Below, in pieces: positions 8,783 to 16,590 of a stretch of 64,000 bases of DNA (position 1 is its first letter; every line of letters begins with the position of its first letter). Source of the DNA: Mesorhizobium sp. M2E.F.Ca.ET.219.01.1.1. GTDB taxonomy: Bacteria; Pseudomonadota; Alphaproteobacteria; Rhizobiales; Rhizobiaceae. The notes under the pieces are model-generated. The model saw only the letters and a list, made by a program, of their open reading frames with translations, was not told the origin of the DNA and did not search any database. The DNA lies in the NCBI RefSeq assembly GCF_004016445.2, contig NZ_SADT02000007.1, positions 339,099 through 403,098 of the forward strand. The letters are read 5' to 3'. The translations under genes and the position numbers were made by a program.

Positions 8783-9049
8783 TCAGTCGTCGCTGTCGCC
8801 GATTTCCTCGTCTTCCCGATCACTGCGCGCGCCGGATACAGTCTTGCCGTCGCCGCATTCGTCGTCTCCGACACCTTTGACCGACTTGGGCCCGGTGACG
8901 CTCATCATGGGGATGGACTCGAGGTCGATTGTTGCGGAAGAAGCGGCGGGTGCGGCCGCGCATGATCCGTGGTCGGATTCCGCGGCGGCGGGTATGACAA
9001 GGGCGGCCAGGCCGCCAAGGGCGACAAGCAAGACAGGAAGATTGCGCAT
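8783..9049 (-). CDS. small secreted acidic protein, unknown
   Basis: An 88-residue product with a clear signal peptide (MRNLPVLLVALGGLAALVIP, cleavage after AAA) and a mature part rich in Asp/Glu/Ser ending in DREDEEIGDSDD. The mature part has two cysteines (SCAAAP and DECGDG). I recognise no family. It is divergent from the PepSY gene at 9159, whose product is also secreted with an Asp-rich N-terminus, so both may act in the periplasm on a metal or on the sensor kinase. Ribosome site (GGAGAAGG) and signal peptide support the gene. Confidence 0.65.
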   Translation of the reverse strand: MRNLPVLLVALGGLAALVIPAAAESDHGSCAAAPAASSATIDLESIPMMSVTGPKSVKGVGDDECGDGKTVSGARSDREDEEIGDSDD

Positions 9050-9123
9050 GGTTTCGTATCCTTCTCCGCGCGCCCGTCATCGGGCGCGATGGCCCTTGAT
9101 AGAGATGTGGCCCTTGCCGCCGG

Positions 9124-9152
9124 CTGACGATGATTGACAGCGGTTTGACAGC
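9124..9152. promoter_or_regulatory. direct repeats TTGACAGC, candidate response-regulator site
   Basis: Two identical TTGACAGC octamers at 9134-9141 and 9145-9152 are spaced 11 bp start to start, about one helical turn, as is usual for OmpR-family regulators. A weaker third copy (CTGACGAT) begins at 9124. They sit just before the PepSY/regulator/kinase operon, so autoregulation is plausible. The short distance to the first ATG suggests that the PepSY start may be the later one at 9177. Confidence 0.5.
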
Positions 9153-9158
9153 TTCCGC

Positions 9159-9503
9159 ATGCGACAGCTCCCTTCCATGAAAGCCGTATCGATGAGCCTG
9201 GCAGCTCTGGGCGTGGCCGCGCTTGTGATGGCCTTGCCGTCTGCCGTCAGAGCGCAGGATGACGACGATGATCATGATCGGGCGCGCGATCTCCATGAGC
9301 GCGGCGAAATCGAGGGCCTTGCCGATATCATGGCCATCGTGCGCACCAAGGCTCCCGGCGAGATTGTTTCGGTCGATCTCATTCGCGCCGGAGACAAGTG
9401 GATCTATCGGTTCCAGGTGGTCGCCGCCGACGGCCGGCGCCGGATCGTTGACGTCGATGCCGGCGCGGGCGGTGTCTTGGGCGATGAAGGCGGCCACAGA
9501 TGA
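9159..9503 (+). CDS. secreted PepSY-domain protein
   Basis: A 114-residue exported protein: signal peptide up to the AQ junction near residue 33, an Asp/His-rich segment (QDDDDDHDRARD), then one PepSY-like domain (DIMAIVRTKAPGEIVSVDLI ... WIYRFQVVAADGRRRIVDVDA). PepSY domains are thought to bind or inhibit extracytoplasmic partners and often accompany two-component systems, as here: its stop overlaps the regulator start (ATGA, 9500-9503). The start could be ATG 9177 instead, because the repeats at 9134-9152 lie very close to 9159. The acidic stretch suggests cation binding, which is inference. Confidence 0.8.
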   Translation: MRQLPSMKAVSMSLAALGVAALVMALPSAVRAQDDDDDHDRARDLHERGEIEGLADIMAIVRTKAPGEIVSVDLIRAGDKWIYRFQVVAADGRRRIVDVDAGAGGVLGDEGGHR

Positions 9504-10165
9504 AGATCCTCGTGGCTGAAGACGAACCGCGCATCGCCGCCGACATCGCGGCGGTCCTGAAGGCCTCAGGCATGGCCGTCGACATCGTCGACAATGGTGA
9601 AGCGGCCTGGTTCGCAGGCGATGTCGAGAACTACGACGCGGCGATTCTCGACCTCGGCCTGCCGAAGCTCGACGGCCTCACGGTGCTGAAGCGCTGGCGC
9701 GCCAATGGCCGCCGCTTTCCCGTCCTCATCCTGACGGCGAGGGGGCTGTGGACCGAGCGCGTGGAAGGCATCAACGCCGGCGCCGACGACTATCTTCCGA
9801 AGCCTTTTGAAATGGAGGAACTGCTGGCGCGGCTGCGAGCCATCCTGCGCCGTTCGAGCGGGCAGGCGGCACCAGTGCTGAAATCCGGCCCCTTGCTGCT
9901 CGACACGCGCCAGATGCGCATCTCGCTTCGTGGCGTTCCGGTGGCGCTCTCGCCGCTGGAATATCGGCTTCTCGCGTTCCTGATGCATCATGCCGGCCGT
10001 GTGGTTGCGTCAACCGAGCTCGCCGAGCATCTGTACAGTTCCGACAATGAACGCGATCCCAACACGATCGAGGTCATCGTCGCGCGTCTGCGGCGCAAGC
10101 TTGGCAGCAAGATCATCGAGACGCGTCGCGGTTTCGGTTACTTTGTCCCCGACGGGCCGGATTGA
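9500..10165 (+). CDS. OmpR-family response regulator
   Basis: A 221-residue two-domain regulator. The receiver (1-115) has the acidic pair EDE, phosphoacceptor Asp51 in AAILDLGLPKLDG, Thr in LTARG and Lys in LPKPFEMEELLARL. The C-terminal winged helix (about 125-218) has LSPLEYRLLAFLMHHAGRVV and NTIEVIVARLRRKLG. It most resembles the PmrA/QseB/TctD subgroup. It is translationally coupled to the PepSY gene upstream and the kinase downstream (TGATG). Candidate sites with the TGACAGC core occur before its own operon and before the flavin operon at 14.6 kb. Confidence 0.92.
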   Translation: MKILVAEDEPRIAADIAAVLKASGMAVDIVDNGEAAWFAGDVENYDAAILDLGLPKLDGLTVLKRWRANGRRFPVLILTARGLWTERVEGINAGADDYLPKPFEMEELLARLRAILRRSSGQAAPVLKSGPLLLDTRQMRISLRGVPVALSPLEYRLLAFLMHHAGRVVASTELAEHLYSSDNERDPNTIEVIVARLRRKLGSKIIETRRGFGYFVPDGPD

Positions 10166-11505
10166 TGCGCAATTCGATCCGTTTCAGGCTCTGGTCGGCT
10201 GCGGCGATATCGATTGTCATCGCCCTTGCCATCGCCGGTGTCGGTCTTCGCTATCTGTTTGAACTGAACCTCGAGAGGCGTGTTGTCAGTGAGCTGACGG
10301 ACGATCTCAATGAACTGATCGCCGCGACGAGCTTCACGGCCGATGGCCGTCTGTTGGTGGCGTCCACGCTGGCCGACCAACGCTTTTCCAGTCCGCTATC
10401 CGGGCACTATTGGCAAGTGGAGGATATGGCCACCCACAGCCTCGTCCGGTCGCGTTCCCTGTGGGATGCAACGCTGGCCCTGCCCAAACAAGCCGGCAAT
10501 GGCGAGTTGCGGAAGGAAGAACTCAAGGGGCCGGGCGGCGAACTCACTGTCGCCGTCTTTCGCACGATCACCGATGCGGACGGGCGGGCCTTTCGCGCCG
10601 TGGTGGCGGAAGACCATCGCAATGTGGAGGTTTCCGTTGGCGAGTATGTCCGTGACCTTGCGCCGGCCCTCATTGTGCTGGCCTCCGCCCTGATGGGAGC
10701 TTTCTTCATCCAGATCACCGTCGGCCTGGCGCCGCTGGAAAGCCTGAGGATCGCCGTCAAGAACGTGATCGCGCAGCGGACGGCGCGGCTGGACGTGGCC
10801 GCGCCGAGCGAAGTGCAGCCGCTCGCCGACGAGATCAACCGTCTGCTCGACGCCCAGGAAAAGGCCCTCTCTCGGGCGCGCTCGCGTGCCACCGATCTTG
10901 CGCACGGCCTCAAGACGCCGCTGCAGGTCCTATCCGCCGACATCCGGACCCTGCGCAAGAAAGGCGAAAGCGAGCTTGCCGACGAAATCGAGAAGAGCGC
11001 GAGCGCGATTCGCCGTCACGTCGAGCGGGAGTTGGCACGCGCTCGTCTGGCGCCCGGCGTTTCCGGCGATGCCGCCTGCCTTGTCCGCGAGGTGGCGAGC
11101 GGCGTGGTTGCGGTCGTCAAGCGCACGCCGAGGGGCAAGCAGCTCTCATTCATCATCGATGCCGCCGAGGATCTCATGGCGCCGGTCGACGAGGGCGATC
11201 TATCCGAGATTCTCGGCAATCTGGTGGAGAACGCGACGCGTTTCGCGAGCTCCGTGGTTCAGGTGAGCGCATCGGCAAGCGCCGGCGAGGTGATCATCGA
11301 GGTCGTCGATGATGGGCCGGGCATTCCCGAGGCCGCCCTGAACGCCGCTCTGGTGCGGGGCGTTCAGCTCGACAGCAAGGGCGGCGGCAACGGCCTCGGC
11401 CTGGCGATCGTTTCGGATATCGTCGAAGCCTATGGCGGCCGTCTCGAAATGGCCAATGCCAATTCCGGTCTGGCGGTGACCATCCACCTGCCGCGGCATG
11501 CTTGA
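10165..11505 (+). CDS. membrane sensor histidine kinase
   Basis: Partner of the regulator just upstream. The 446-residue protein has a first membrane helix (about 8-30), a periplasmic sensor of about 140 residues, a second helix (about 168-190), HAMP, a dimerisation/phosphoacceptor helix with His in TDLAHGLKTPLQ, and a HATPase domain (NLVENATRFAS, DDGPGIP, GGNGLGLAIV). The layout and the LAHxLKTPL box match PhoQ/QseC-like kinases that sense cations, peptides or envelope stress. The ATG at 10165 overlaps the regulator stop. The PepSY protein encoded in the same operon is a good candidate for an accessory periplasmic sensor. Confidence 0.92.
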   Translation: MRNSIRFRLWSAAAISIVIALAIAGVGLRYLFELNLERRVVSELTDDLNELIAATSFTADGRLLVASTLADQRFSSPLSGHYWQVEDMATHSLVRSRSLWDATLALPKQAGNGELRKEELKGPGGELTVAVFRTITDADGRAFRAVVAEDHRNVEVSVGEYVRDLAPALIVLASALMGAFFIQITVGLAPLESLRIAVKNVIAQRTARLDVAAPSEVQPLADEINRLLDAQEKALSRARSRATDLAHGLKTPLQVLSADIRTLRKKGESELADEIEKSASAIRRHVERELARARLAPGVSGDAACLVREVASGVVAVVKRTPRGKQLSFIIDAAEDLMAPVDEGDLSEILGNLVENATRFASSVVQVSASASAGEVIIEVVDDGPGIPEAALNAALVRGVQLDSKGGGNGLGLAIVSDIVEAYGGRLEMANANSGLAVTIHLPRHA

Positions 11506-11511
11506 GCTGCT

Positions 11512-13023
11512 CTACGCAAATCCGGGGAAGTAATCGACCTTGATCCGGGAACGCCGAACGCCCATGGCCAGCAGCTTCCCGCGCAGCGCCTTGACCATGA
11601 CCTGCGGGCCGGAGATGTAGAAGGTGCGTTCAAGGTAGTCGGGCATGGTGAGGCGCACCAGACGAGCGTCGATATAACCGGGATACTGGCCGCGCTCAGC
11701 ACCCTTGGCTACCGCAAGGAACGTCTTTATTCCCAGTTCGCATCTCGCCCGGCCGAGCACGTCTCGATAGGCGATGTCGTCTTGTCCCTCCGTGCCATAG
11801 AGAACGACGATGGGCCGCATCTCCTTGCGATCGATGAGATATTGCAGCATCGAACGGAACGGCGTGATGCCGATGCCGCCGGCCAGGAAAGCGATCTTGG
11901 TGTTCGGATCGGATGGAAGCGTGAAATCGCCGGCCAGTTGCGACGCGTGGATCGTGGCGCCGGGTTTCATGCCGCCCAGCGTCCGCTTGAAGGCGCTCGA
12001 CTGCCGATAGAACTTGACGCCCAGCCGCACCGATTGCTCGGTAGGCGATGAGGCGACCGTGAAGTAGCGGCGGTTGCCGCGATTGTCGGAGCGCTCGAGG
12101 CCAAGTGTCCATTCAAGGTACTGGCCCGCCTGGAAGGCGAGTTTCCGTTGCGACTTGAAGATGAAGTCGTAGCTGTCGATGGCGGTTTGCTCGATGCGTT
12201 CCAAAGTCAGCACGAACCGGCCCTTCGGGCTCACGGCGTAGGCGAAGAGGTTACCCGCCAGGAGAGCAAGCTCGGGTGTGAAATAGAACGAGCCGATATG
12301 GATGTTGGGCGCGAACAGAAAGCCGACGATGGCGGCAAAGGCGATACGCGGCCAGCGTGTCGTCGGGGCCGTCAGCGGCTCGGTCAGCATGACGAAGGCG
12401 AAGAACAGCAACGGCGACGAGCTGAAGGTCTCCGCAAGCGCGGTGCCATATTGGGATGGATCGGTGGTCGCCAGTATCGTTGCCAGCGCCGCTCCCAGGA
12501 ACGTGGCCACGAGATCGAGCCGGCGCAGCTTGCGCACCACAAGAGCGCCGCCCGCAAGCACCAGGGGGAAGAGCCAGATGTTGCCCCCCACCCACCATGT
12601 GGCGGGATGATCGAGCAGGAGCGCTGTCAGCGCGACGCCAAGCGCGGCCGGATTGAACAGGTGCTTCCCGCCGACGGCCAGGACGTATTTCGACGACATC
12701 GCCCAGACCGAGGCGAACGCCACGGCGCCGATGGCCTTGGTATCGGTGGGGGCAATCGGATCGAGGATGAGCGCCAGGATCAGCGCGGTGATGTAGACGG
12801 ACTCGCCGTTGGCCGGAACCCCGAAGATGCGCGCAAAAACCTTGTTGGTGATCCAGCACGTGGCCAGCACCAGGGCGGTCGTGAAGGCGAGCGCCGTTGG
12901 ATCATGCGGCACAAGCTTCAGGAAGCCGAAGACGAAGGCGACGATCAGCAAGACCGCGAGGTAGTAGAGCACCAGCCGGTACATTGTGAGGTGGTCGAGA
13001 AGCCGGTCGAGGGTCTTTAACAT
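11512..13023 (-). CDS. RnfD/NqrB-like membrane domain fused to a ferredoxin-reductase domain
   Basis: A 503-residue fusion. Residues about 15-270 form eight or so membrane helices resembling RnfD/NqrB, the flavin-carrying membrane subunits of Na+/H+-pumping complexes; residues about 275-503 form a cytoplasmic FAD/NAD(P)H reductase (FAD motif RRYFTVASSP, nucleotide motif FLAGGIGITPFRSML, ending in the YFPGF style of this family). It could pass electrons from NAD(P)H through the membrane to periplasmic flavoproteins. It is the last gene of an operon with an FMN-binding protein and ApbE, and overlaps apbE by 7 bp. No other Rnf/Nqr subunit is present, so it is not a classical Rnf complex. Function is inferred from domains and neighbours. 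Confidence 0.85.
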   Translation of the reverse strand: MLKTLDRLLDHLTMYRLVLYYLAVLLIVAFVFGFLKLVPHDPTALAFTTALVLATCWITNKVFARIFGVPANGESVYITALILALILDPIAPTDTKAIGAVAFASVWAMSSKYVLAVGGKHLFNPAALGVALTALLLDHPATWWVGGNIWLFPLVLAGGALVVRKLRRLDLVATFLGAALATILATTDPSQYGTALAETFSSSPLLFFAFVMLTEPLTAPTTRWPRIAFAAIVGFLFAPNIHIGSFYFTPELALLAGNLFAYAVSPKGRFVLTLERIEQTAIDSYDFIFKSQRKLAFQAGQYLEWTLGLERSDNRGNRRYFTVASSPTEQSVRLGVKFYRQSSAFKRTLGGMKPGATIHASQLAGDFTLPSDPNTKIAFLAGGIGITPFRSMLQYLIDRKEMRPIVVLYGTEGQDDIAYRDVLGRARCELGIKTFLAVAKGAERGQYPGYIDARLVRLTMPDYLERTFYISGPQVMVKALRGKLLAMGVRRSRIKVDYFPGFA

Positions 13024-13760
13024 GATTGGCAGAAGGCTCCGAATCCGCTTGTCGGCGTGGCACGGCGGTTGCTGTCGATGAGATATCCTTCGAGCCCCGG
13101 CGTCTGCTCGATAAAGAGGATGCCGTCCCGACCCATCGCAAAGGCGGCGGTGGCGAAGCGGTCGGCCTCCAGCACATCCGAGCCGATGACCGTCAGGCTG
13201 ACGATATCGCTGATCGGGTCATGAACCGCGCGGGGATTGTAGATATGTTGCCCGCGCGCATAGGTGCCGGAAGTGGCCACGCCATGCCCATCCGGATAGA
13301 CCACCTTGACGATCTCGTCCGTGTGGAAGGGATTACGGATGCCGACGCTCCAGTCTCGGCCGCAAGCATTCCTGCCGCAGGATTGGACGTCGCCGCCCGC
13401 TTCGATGAAGAAGTCGCCGACGTCCGCCCGACGGACGATTTCGGCCGCGTTGCGGATAGCCCAGCCCTTGACGATGCCGGAAGGGTCGAGCGCGCCGTCG
13501 GGCCTGTGGATATCGAAATAGCCGGCGGTTTCCCTTCTGGTTTGCTCGGCGATCCGCATCACGTCGATCATCTGGCCGCTCCAGTCGCAGACGGGAATGT
13601 CGCCCCGGTTTATGGCGGAGATCTCGCTGTCTGGGCGGTAGGTGCTGAAACGCCGGTCGACATCGTCGAAATAGTCGAAGACCTTCCCGACAAGATCGCC
13701 GGCCGCGCCGCCGAGGTCGACGGTGATGGGCATGCCCATCATGATCCGCGTCTCGCGCAT
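13017..13760 (-). CDS. apbE: FAD:protein FMN transferase (ApbE family)
   Basis: ApbE covalently attaches FMN to a Thr in a SGA(T/S)xT motif of extracytoplasmic flavoproteins. This 247-residue copy shows MGMPITVDL at the start, RFSTYRPDSEISAIN, the DPSGIVKGWAI nucleotide segment and the GGDVQ loop. It lacks an obvious lipoprotein signal, so it may act in the cytoplasm or be exported by another route. The target is very probably the product of the adjacent FMN-binding gene (4 bp upstream), which has the motif, and perhaps the RnfD-like domain. The start overlaps the downstream fusion gene, indicating tight coupling. Confidence 0.9.
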   Translation of the reverse strand: MRETRIMMGMPITVDLGGAAGDLVGKVFDYFDDVDRRFSTYRPDSEISAINRGDIPVCDWSGQMIDVMRIAEQTRRETAGYFDIHRPDGALDPSGIVKGWAIRNAAEIVRRADVGDFFIEAGGDVQSCGRNACGRDWSVGIRNPFHTDEIVKVVYPDGHGVATSGTYARGQHIYNPRAVHDPISDIVSLTVIGSDVLEADRFATAAFAMGRDGILFIEQTPGLEGYLIDSNRRATPTSGFGAFCQSC

Positions 13761-13764
13761 GGAA

Positions 13765-14559
13765 CTACGATGACGCCTTTTTCAGGGCGCCGCCCAGCGA
13801 TTGGATAAAGGCCTTGCTCGTCAGCGTGGCGCCCGAGATGATGTCGACATCGGCGCTTTGCGCGCTGATCGCCTCGTCGCGCAGCATGGGCAACGCCTGC
13901 CGGTTGATGCTGACTGAAGTGCGGCGGTCATTGGGATATTTCAGGACCTTGAGCGCCGTCAGGCGGCCGCCTTGGACGAGCGCCTGGATCTGGATGATGC
14001 CGTAATAGGCGTCGGCGGCGGGGCCGGTATAGACTCCGTCGGCATAGCCGTGGGCCGCGAGCTTCATGCCGGTATGAATGACGCGCGCGGTGGCTTGCGG
14101 GTATACGGGTCGCGGCTGCGGGATCGGGATATACACCGCAGGCGTCACCGCGAATGTCGGCGCATTAGGCTTGGGTGCACTCGCGGCCGGCGGCGCGGGA
14201 TTTTGTTTCGGCGGCGGAGGCGCCAGCTTCGCGGCTTGCGGCGGACTGACGATGGCCGGCGCCGGCCTTGGAGCGGTTGCGATCGACGCCGTGTTGTCCG
14301 CTTTGACTTCGACCGGCCTCTGTGGGGTCGGCTCGCGCTGCGCCTCTTGGGGAATTTTGCGCTGGGACTTCGCTGGCGCCATCACCGGATCGGCCGACGC
14401 CGATGGGACGAATGGCTGCGAGGTGTCCTGCGTTGGGGCATTGGCGGCGCCATCCATGTCGACCAGGTCGTTGGCCGGTGGTGTGCCTGCCTGATCCCAG
14501 ACATAGGCGCCCGACGAGGCGATCACGAAGAGCGACAAGGCGATCTGTTTCATAAGCAT
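13765..14559 (-). CDS. exported FMN-binding-domain protein with proline-rich linker
   Basis: A 264-residue protein: N-terminal signal/anchor (1-20), a long Pro/Ala-rich linker (about 25-165, many PxP repeats), and a C-terminal FMN-binding domain (about 170-264) with the flavinylation motif DIISGATLTSKAF, where the Thr after SGA is the expected FMN site. The linker could span the periplasm or peptidoglycan so that the flavin domain reaches a partner. First gene of the operon with apbE and the RnfD-reductase fusion. The start is ATG 14559 (AGGA upstream); ATG 14553 is also possible. A 20-bp palindrome with TGACAGC arms lies 72 bp upstream. Confidence 0.85.
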   Translation of the reverse strand: MLMKQIALSLFVIASSGAYVWDQAGTPPANDLVDMDGAANAPTQDTSQPFVPSASADPVMAPAKSQRKIPQEAQREPTPQRPVEVKADNTASIATAPRPAPAIVSPPQAAKLAPPPPKQNPAPPAASAPKPNAPTFAVTPAVYIPIPQPRPVYPQATARVIHTGMKLAAHGYADGVYTGPAADAYYGIIQIQALVQGGRLTALKVLKYPNDRRTSVSINRQALPMLRDEAISAQSADVDIISGATLTSKAFIQSLGGALKKASS

Positions 14560-14630
14560 TGCATCCTGGCTTCAGGGCGCGCAACGGCCGGACCGTCACA
14601 TGCCTTCTCACCGCAATATCTCACGAGTTA

Positions 14631-14650
14631 GCTGACAGCTGGCTGTCAGC
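14631..14650. promoter_or_regulatory. 20-bp inverted repeat GCTGACAGC-TG-GCTGTCAGC
   Basis: A perfect 9-bp inverted repeat in the divergent promoter region between the flavin operon (start 14559) and the VIT gene. Its TGACAGC arms match the TTGACAGC direct repeats in front of the two-component operon at 9.1 kb, suggesting a common regulator. Confidence 0.5.
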
Positions 14651-14697
14651 GCGGCTGGTCCGCGAAAAGTGCCGCACCGGCAAATCCATGCAGCCGT

Positions 14698-14711
14698 TTG
14701 ACTTGGATCAG
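14698..14711. promoter_or_regulatory. weak FNR/FixK-type box (TTGAC-TTGG-ATCAG)
   Basis: Two mismatches to TTGAT-N4-ATCAA, 96 bp before the VIT-family start and 138 bp before the divergent flavin operon. Listed because of the many stronger boxes around it; on its own it would not be convincing. Confidence 0.4.
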
Positions 14712-14807
14712 GGCATTTGCTCCGATCGCGAAGCAATGAAGTTGCATTCCTGCGCTGTCGAGGTGGAGCAATACAATGGCGATGTTCAACGGTTCATCAC
14801 TGCGATC

Positions 14808-15503
14808 ATGAGCCGCCTTCACGCCGAAAATCACCTTGTGTCGCGCATTGGCTGGCTGCGGGCCGCCGTGCTCGGAGCCAATGACGGCATCGTTTCGACG
14901 GCCAGCCTGATCATCGGGGTTGCGGCCGCCAACGCCACCACGACCAGTGTCCTCGTGGCGGGTGTCGCCGGCCTTGTGGCTGGCGCCATGTCGATGGCCG
15001 CCGGCGAATATGTATCCGTCAGTTCTCAGGCCGACACCGAGAAGGCGGATCTGTCCCGTGAGCGGGAGGAACTGGCGACCCAGCCGGAATTCGAGAGACA
15101 GGAGCTTGCGCAGATCTATATCGATCGCGGCGTGGAACCTCGCCTGGCGTTGCAGGTGGCTGACCAGTTGATGGCCAAGGACGCGCTCAGCGCCCATGCC
15201 CGTGACGAGCTTGGTATCTCCGAGGCAACCGCCGCGCGACCCATACTGGCGGCGTTGGCTTCCGCCGCGGCGTTTTCAATCGGTGCGGTCATGCCTCTGG
15301 CGATGGTGCTGATTTCGCCGCCCTCGAGACTTGTTGCCGTTGTCTCGATTGCATCGTTGCTGTTCCTGGCGGTGCTGGGCGCAATCGGTGCGAGGGCCGG
15401 TGGCGCCAATGTGTGGAATGCGACGGCTCGCGTCACCTTTTGGGGAGCGCTGGCGATGGCCCTGACGGCCGGCATTGGCGCGATGTTTGGTACCACGGGC
15501 TAG
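14808..15503 (+). CDS. VIT1/CCC1-family membrane transporter
   Basis: Members carry Fe2+ or Mn2+ across membranes and lower free cytoplasmic metal. The 231-residue product shows the family opening HLVSRIGWLRAAVLGANDGIVSTASLIIGVAAA, then VAGLVAGAMSMAAGEYVSVSSQ with the Met and Gly residues of the transport path, a cytoplasmic Glu-rich metal-binding loop (about 75-130), and three C-terminal helices, five in all. The ATG at 14808 was chosen because family homology begins within a few residues; it has a poor ribosome site, and longer in-frame starts exist at 14736 and 14687. A weak FNR-type box lies 96 bp upstream. Confidence 0.88.
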   Translation: MSRLHAENHLVSRIGWLRAAVLGANDGIVSTASLIIGVAAANATTTSVLVAGVAGLVAGAMSMAAGEYVSVSSQADTEKADLSREREELATQPEFERQELAQIYIDRGVEPRLALQVADQLMAKDALSAHARDELGISEATAARPILAALASAAAFSIGAVMPLAMVLISPPSRLVAVVSIASLLFLAVLGAIGARAGGANVWNATARVTFWGALAMALTAGIGAMFGTTG

Positions 15504-15522
15504 TCCGGCGGGTTCACCCGGG

Positions 15523-15536
15523 TTGATCGAGATCAA
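15523..15536. promoter_or_regulatory. FNR/FixK box, perfect (TTGAT-CGAG-ATCAA)
   Basis: Exact consensus match 54 bp before the small cysteine protein at 15591, a good distance for a class II activated promoter. Confidence 0.9.
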
Positions 15537-15590
15537 TGCCGCGCGCTGCCTGGCATGGCAATTGTTTGGCCGTCTGAGGAGTGTGCTGGC

Positions 15591-15851
15591 ATGAGCTTTC
15601 TCGAATATCTGATGGGCGCTGACGCCCGAACCGCCTTGATGGGACGCATGATGCAGAAAATGGGCGTCGACAGGCAACTGCGAGTCGTGGCGGACCACGT
15701 CGCCGTTACCAGTCGCGCCGTGGACCGGTGCCGCTCCTGCGGCCACCAGGATGAATGCGCGGCTTGGCTCGACGAGACCGAGCATGCGGATCACCCGCCG
15801 GCCTATTGCCGCAATGGCGACTTGATCGCGCGTCTGCAATCTATCCGTTGA
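15591..15851 (+). CDS. DUF6455-type small cysteine protein
   Basis: An 86-residue soluble protein with four cysteines, Cys47, Cys50, Cys56 and Cys73 (CRSCGHQDEC ... YCRNGD), arranged like a zinc or Fe-S site. The C-terminal half matches the pattern of DUF6455, a domain of unknown function found in Alphaproteobacteria. The first 40 residues form two helices containing GRMMQKMGVD. The ATG at 15591 follows GAGGAG at a workable distance. A perfect FNR box 54 bp upstream makes it one of the clearest predicted microoxic genes here. A redox or oxygen-labile cofactor is plausible but unproven. Confidence 0.8.
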   Translation: MSFLEYLMGADARTALMGRMMQKMGVDRQLRVVADHVAVTSRAVDRCRSCGHQDECAAWLDETEHADHPPAYCRNGDLIARLQSIR

Positions 15852-15954
15852 TCGAGCAACGACGCCGCAGCCTTGATAGGTTGCCGCTGTGAGCCGCCCG
15901 GGCTACCCCAGCCGACAACAGGCGGCTTCGCCCGTGTGACGAACACAGGATGCG

Positions 15955-16563
15955 TTGACGGCAGTCGGCGCCGGTGAGACGTCTGCAGTCGACAGGTTCG
16001 TGCACGAGGCAGGCAGTTTGGACAATCTGCATCTTCTGGAAGCATTTCTGCTCTTTGCCGCGCCAGGGCCGACCAACGCTCTTCTGGCGGCATGCGCCGT
16101 CAAGCGGCAGAACGCCACCACGCGCCTTGCCGCGCAAGCATGCGGATACGGGATCGCGGCGACCTTCTGGCTTTCGTTGCGTTCCCTGGTGCCGCCCGCC
16201 ACTGTCCAGTTGGTTCAACTGGTTGCCGCCGCGTGGCTGGTGATCCTTGGCTTTCGCCTGATGGCCAGGCGCGCCGAGGCAACCGAAAACGGCGGTGGCA
16301 TTTCCATCCTGGCGACCACCGCCCTCAATCCGAAGGCGTTCATCTATTGCGTGGCCATCGTGCCGATGGACATCGAGGCGGCCGCGCTGGGCATCGCCTG
16401 GATCGCGCTGCTCGTGACCACGGCAGTGACCGGATCGATGTGGCTGCTGCTCGGCGCGCGGCTGAGCGGCGGCAAGAGGATAGCCGACACGATCGCTGGC
16501 GCGGCGCTCATTGCCTTTGCGCTGCTGTTGGTTCGCCCCCTGATACCCTTGTCCGTGATATGA
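15955..16563 (+). CDS. LysE/RhtB-family exporter-like membrane protein
   Basis: A protein of up to 202 residues with about five to six hydrophobic helices and the family's N-terminal motif as LLFAAPGPTNALLAA, plus a mid-protein TTALNPKAFIY like the NPKxxLF of LysE exporters of amino acids. The start is uncertain: the frame opens at TTG 15955, and GTG 15999 or TTG 16018 are alternatives; no ATG precedes the first helix. An atypical start may mean weak expression or a degenerate gene. It is followed by the convergent CBS-BON gene. Substrate unknown. Confidence 0.7.
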   Translation: MTAVGAGETSAVDRFVHEAGSLDNLHLLEAFLLFAAPGPTNALLAACAVKRQNATTRLAAQACGYGIAATFWLSLRSLVPPATVQLVQLVAAAWLVILGFRLMARRAEATENGGGISILATTALNPKAFIYCVAIVPMDIEAAALGIAWIALLVTTAVTGSMWLLLGARLSGGKRIADTIAGAALIAFALLLVRPLIPLSVI

Positions 16564-16590
16564 GTGCGTGCGCCGGGAGCGCGACGCGCT

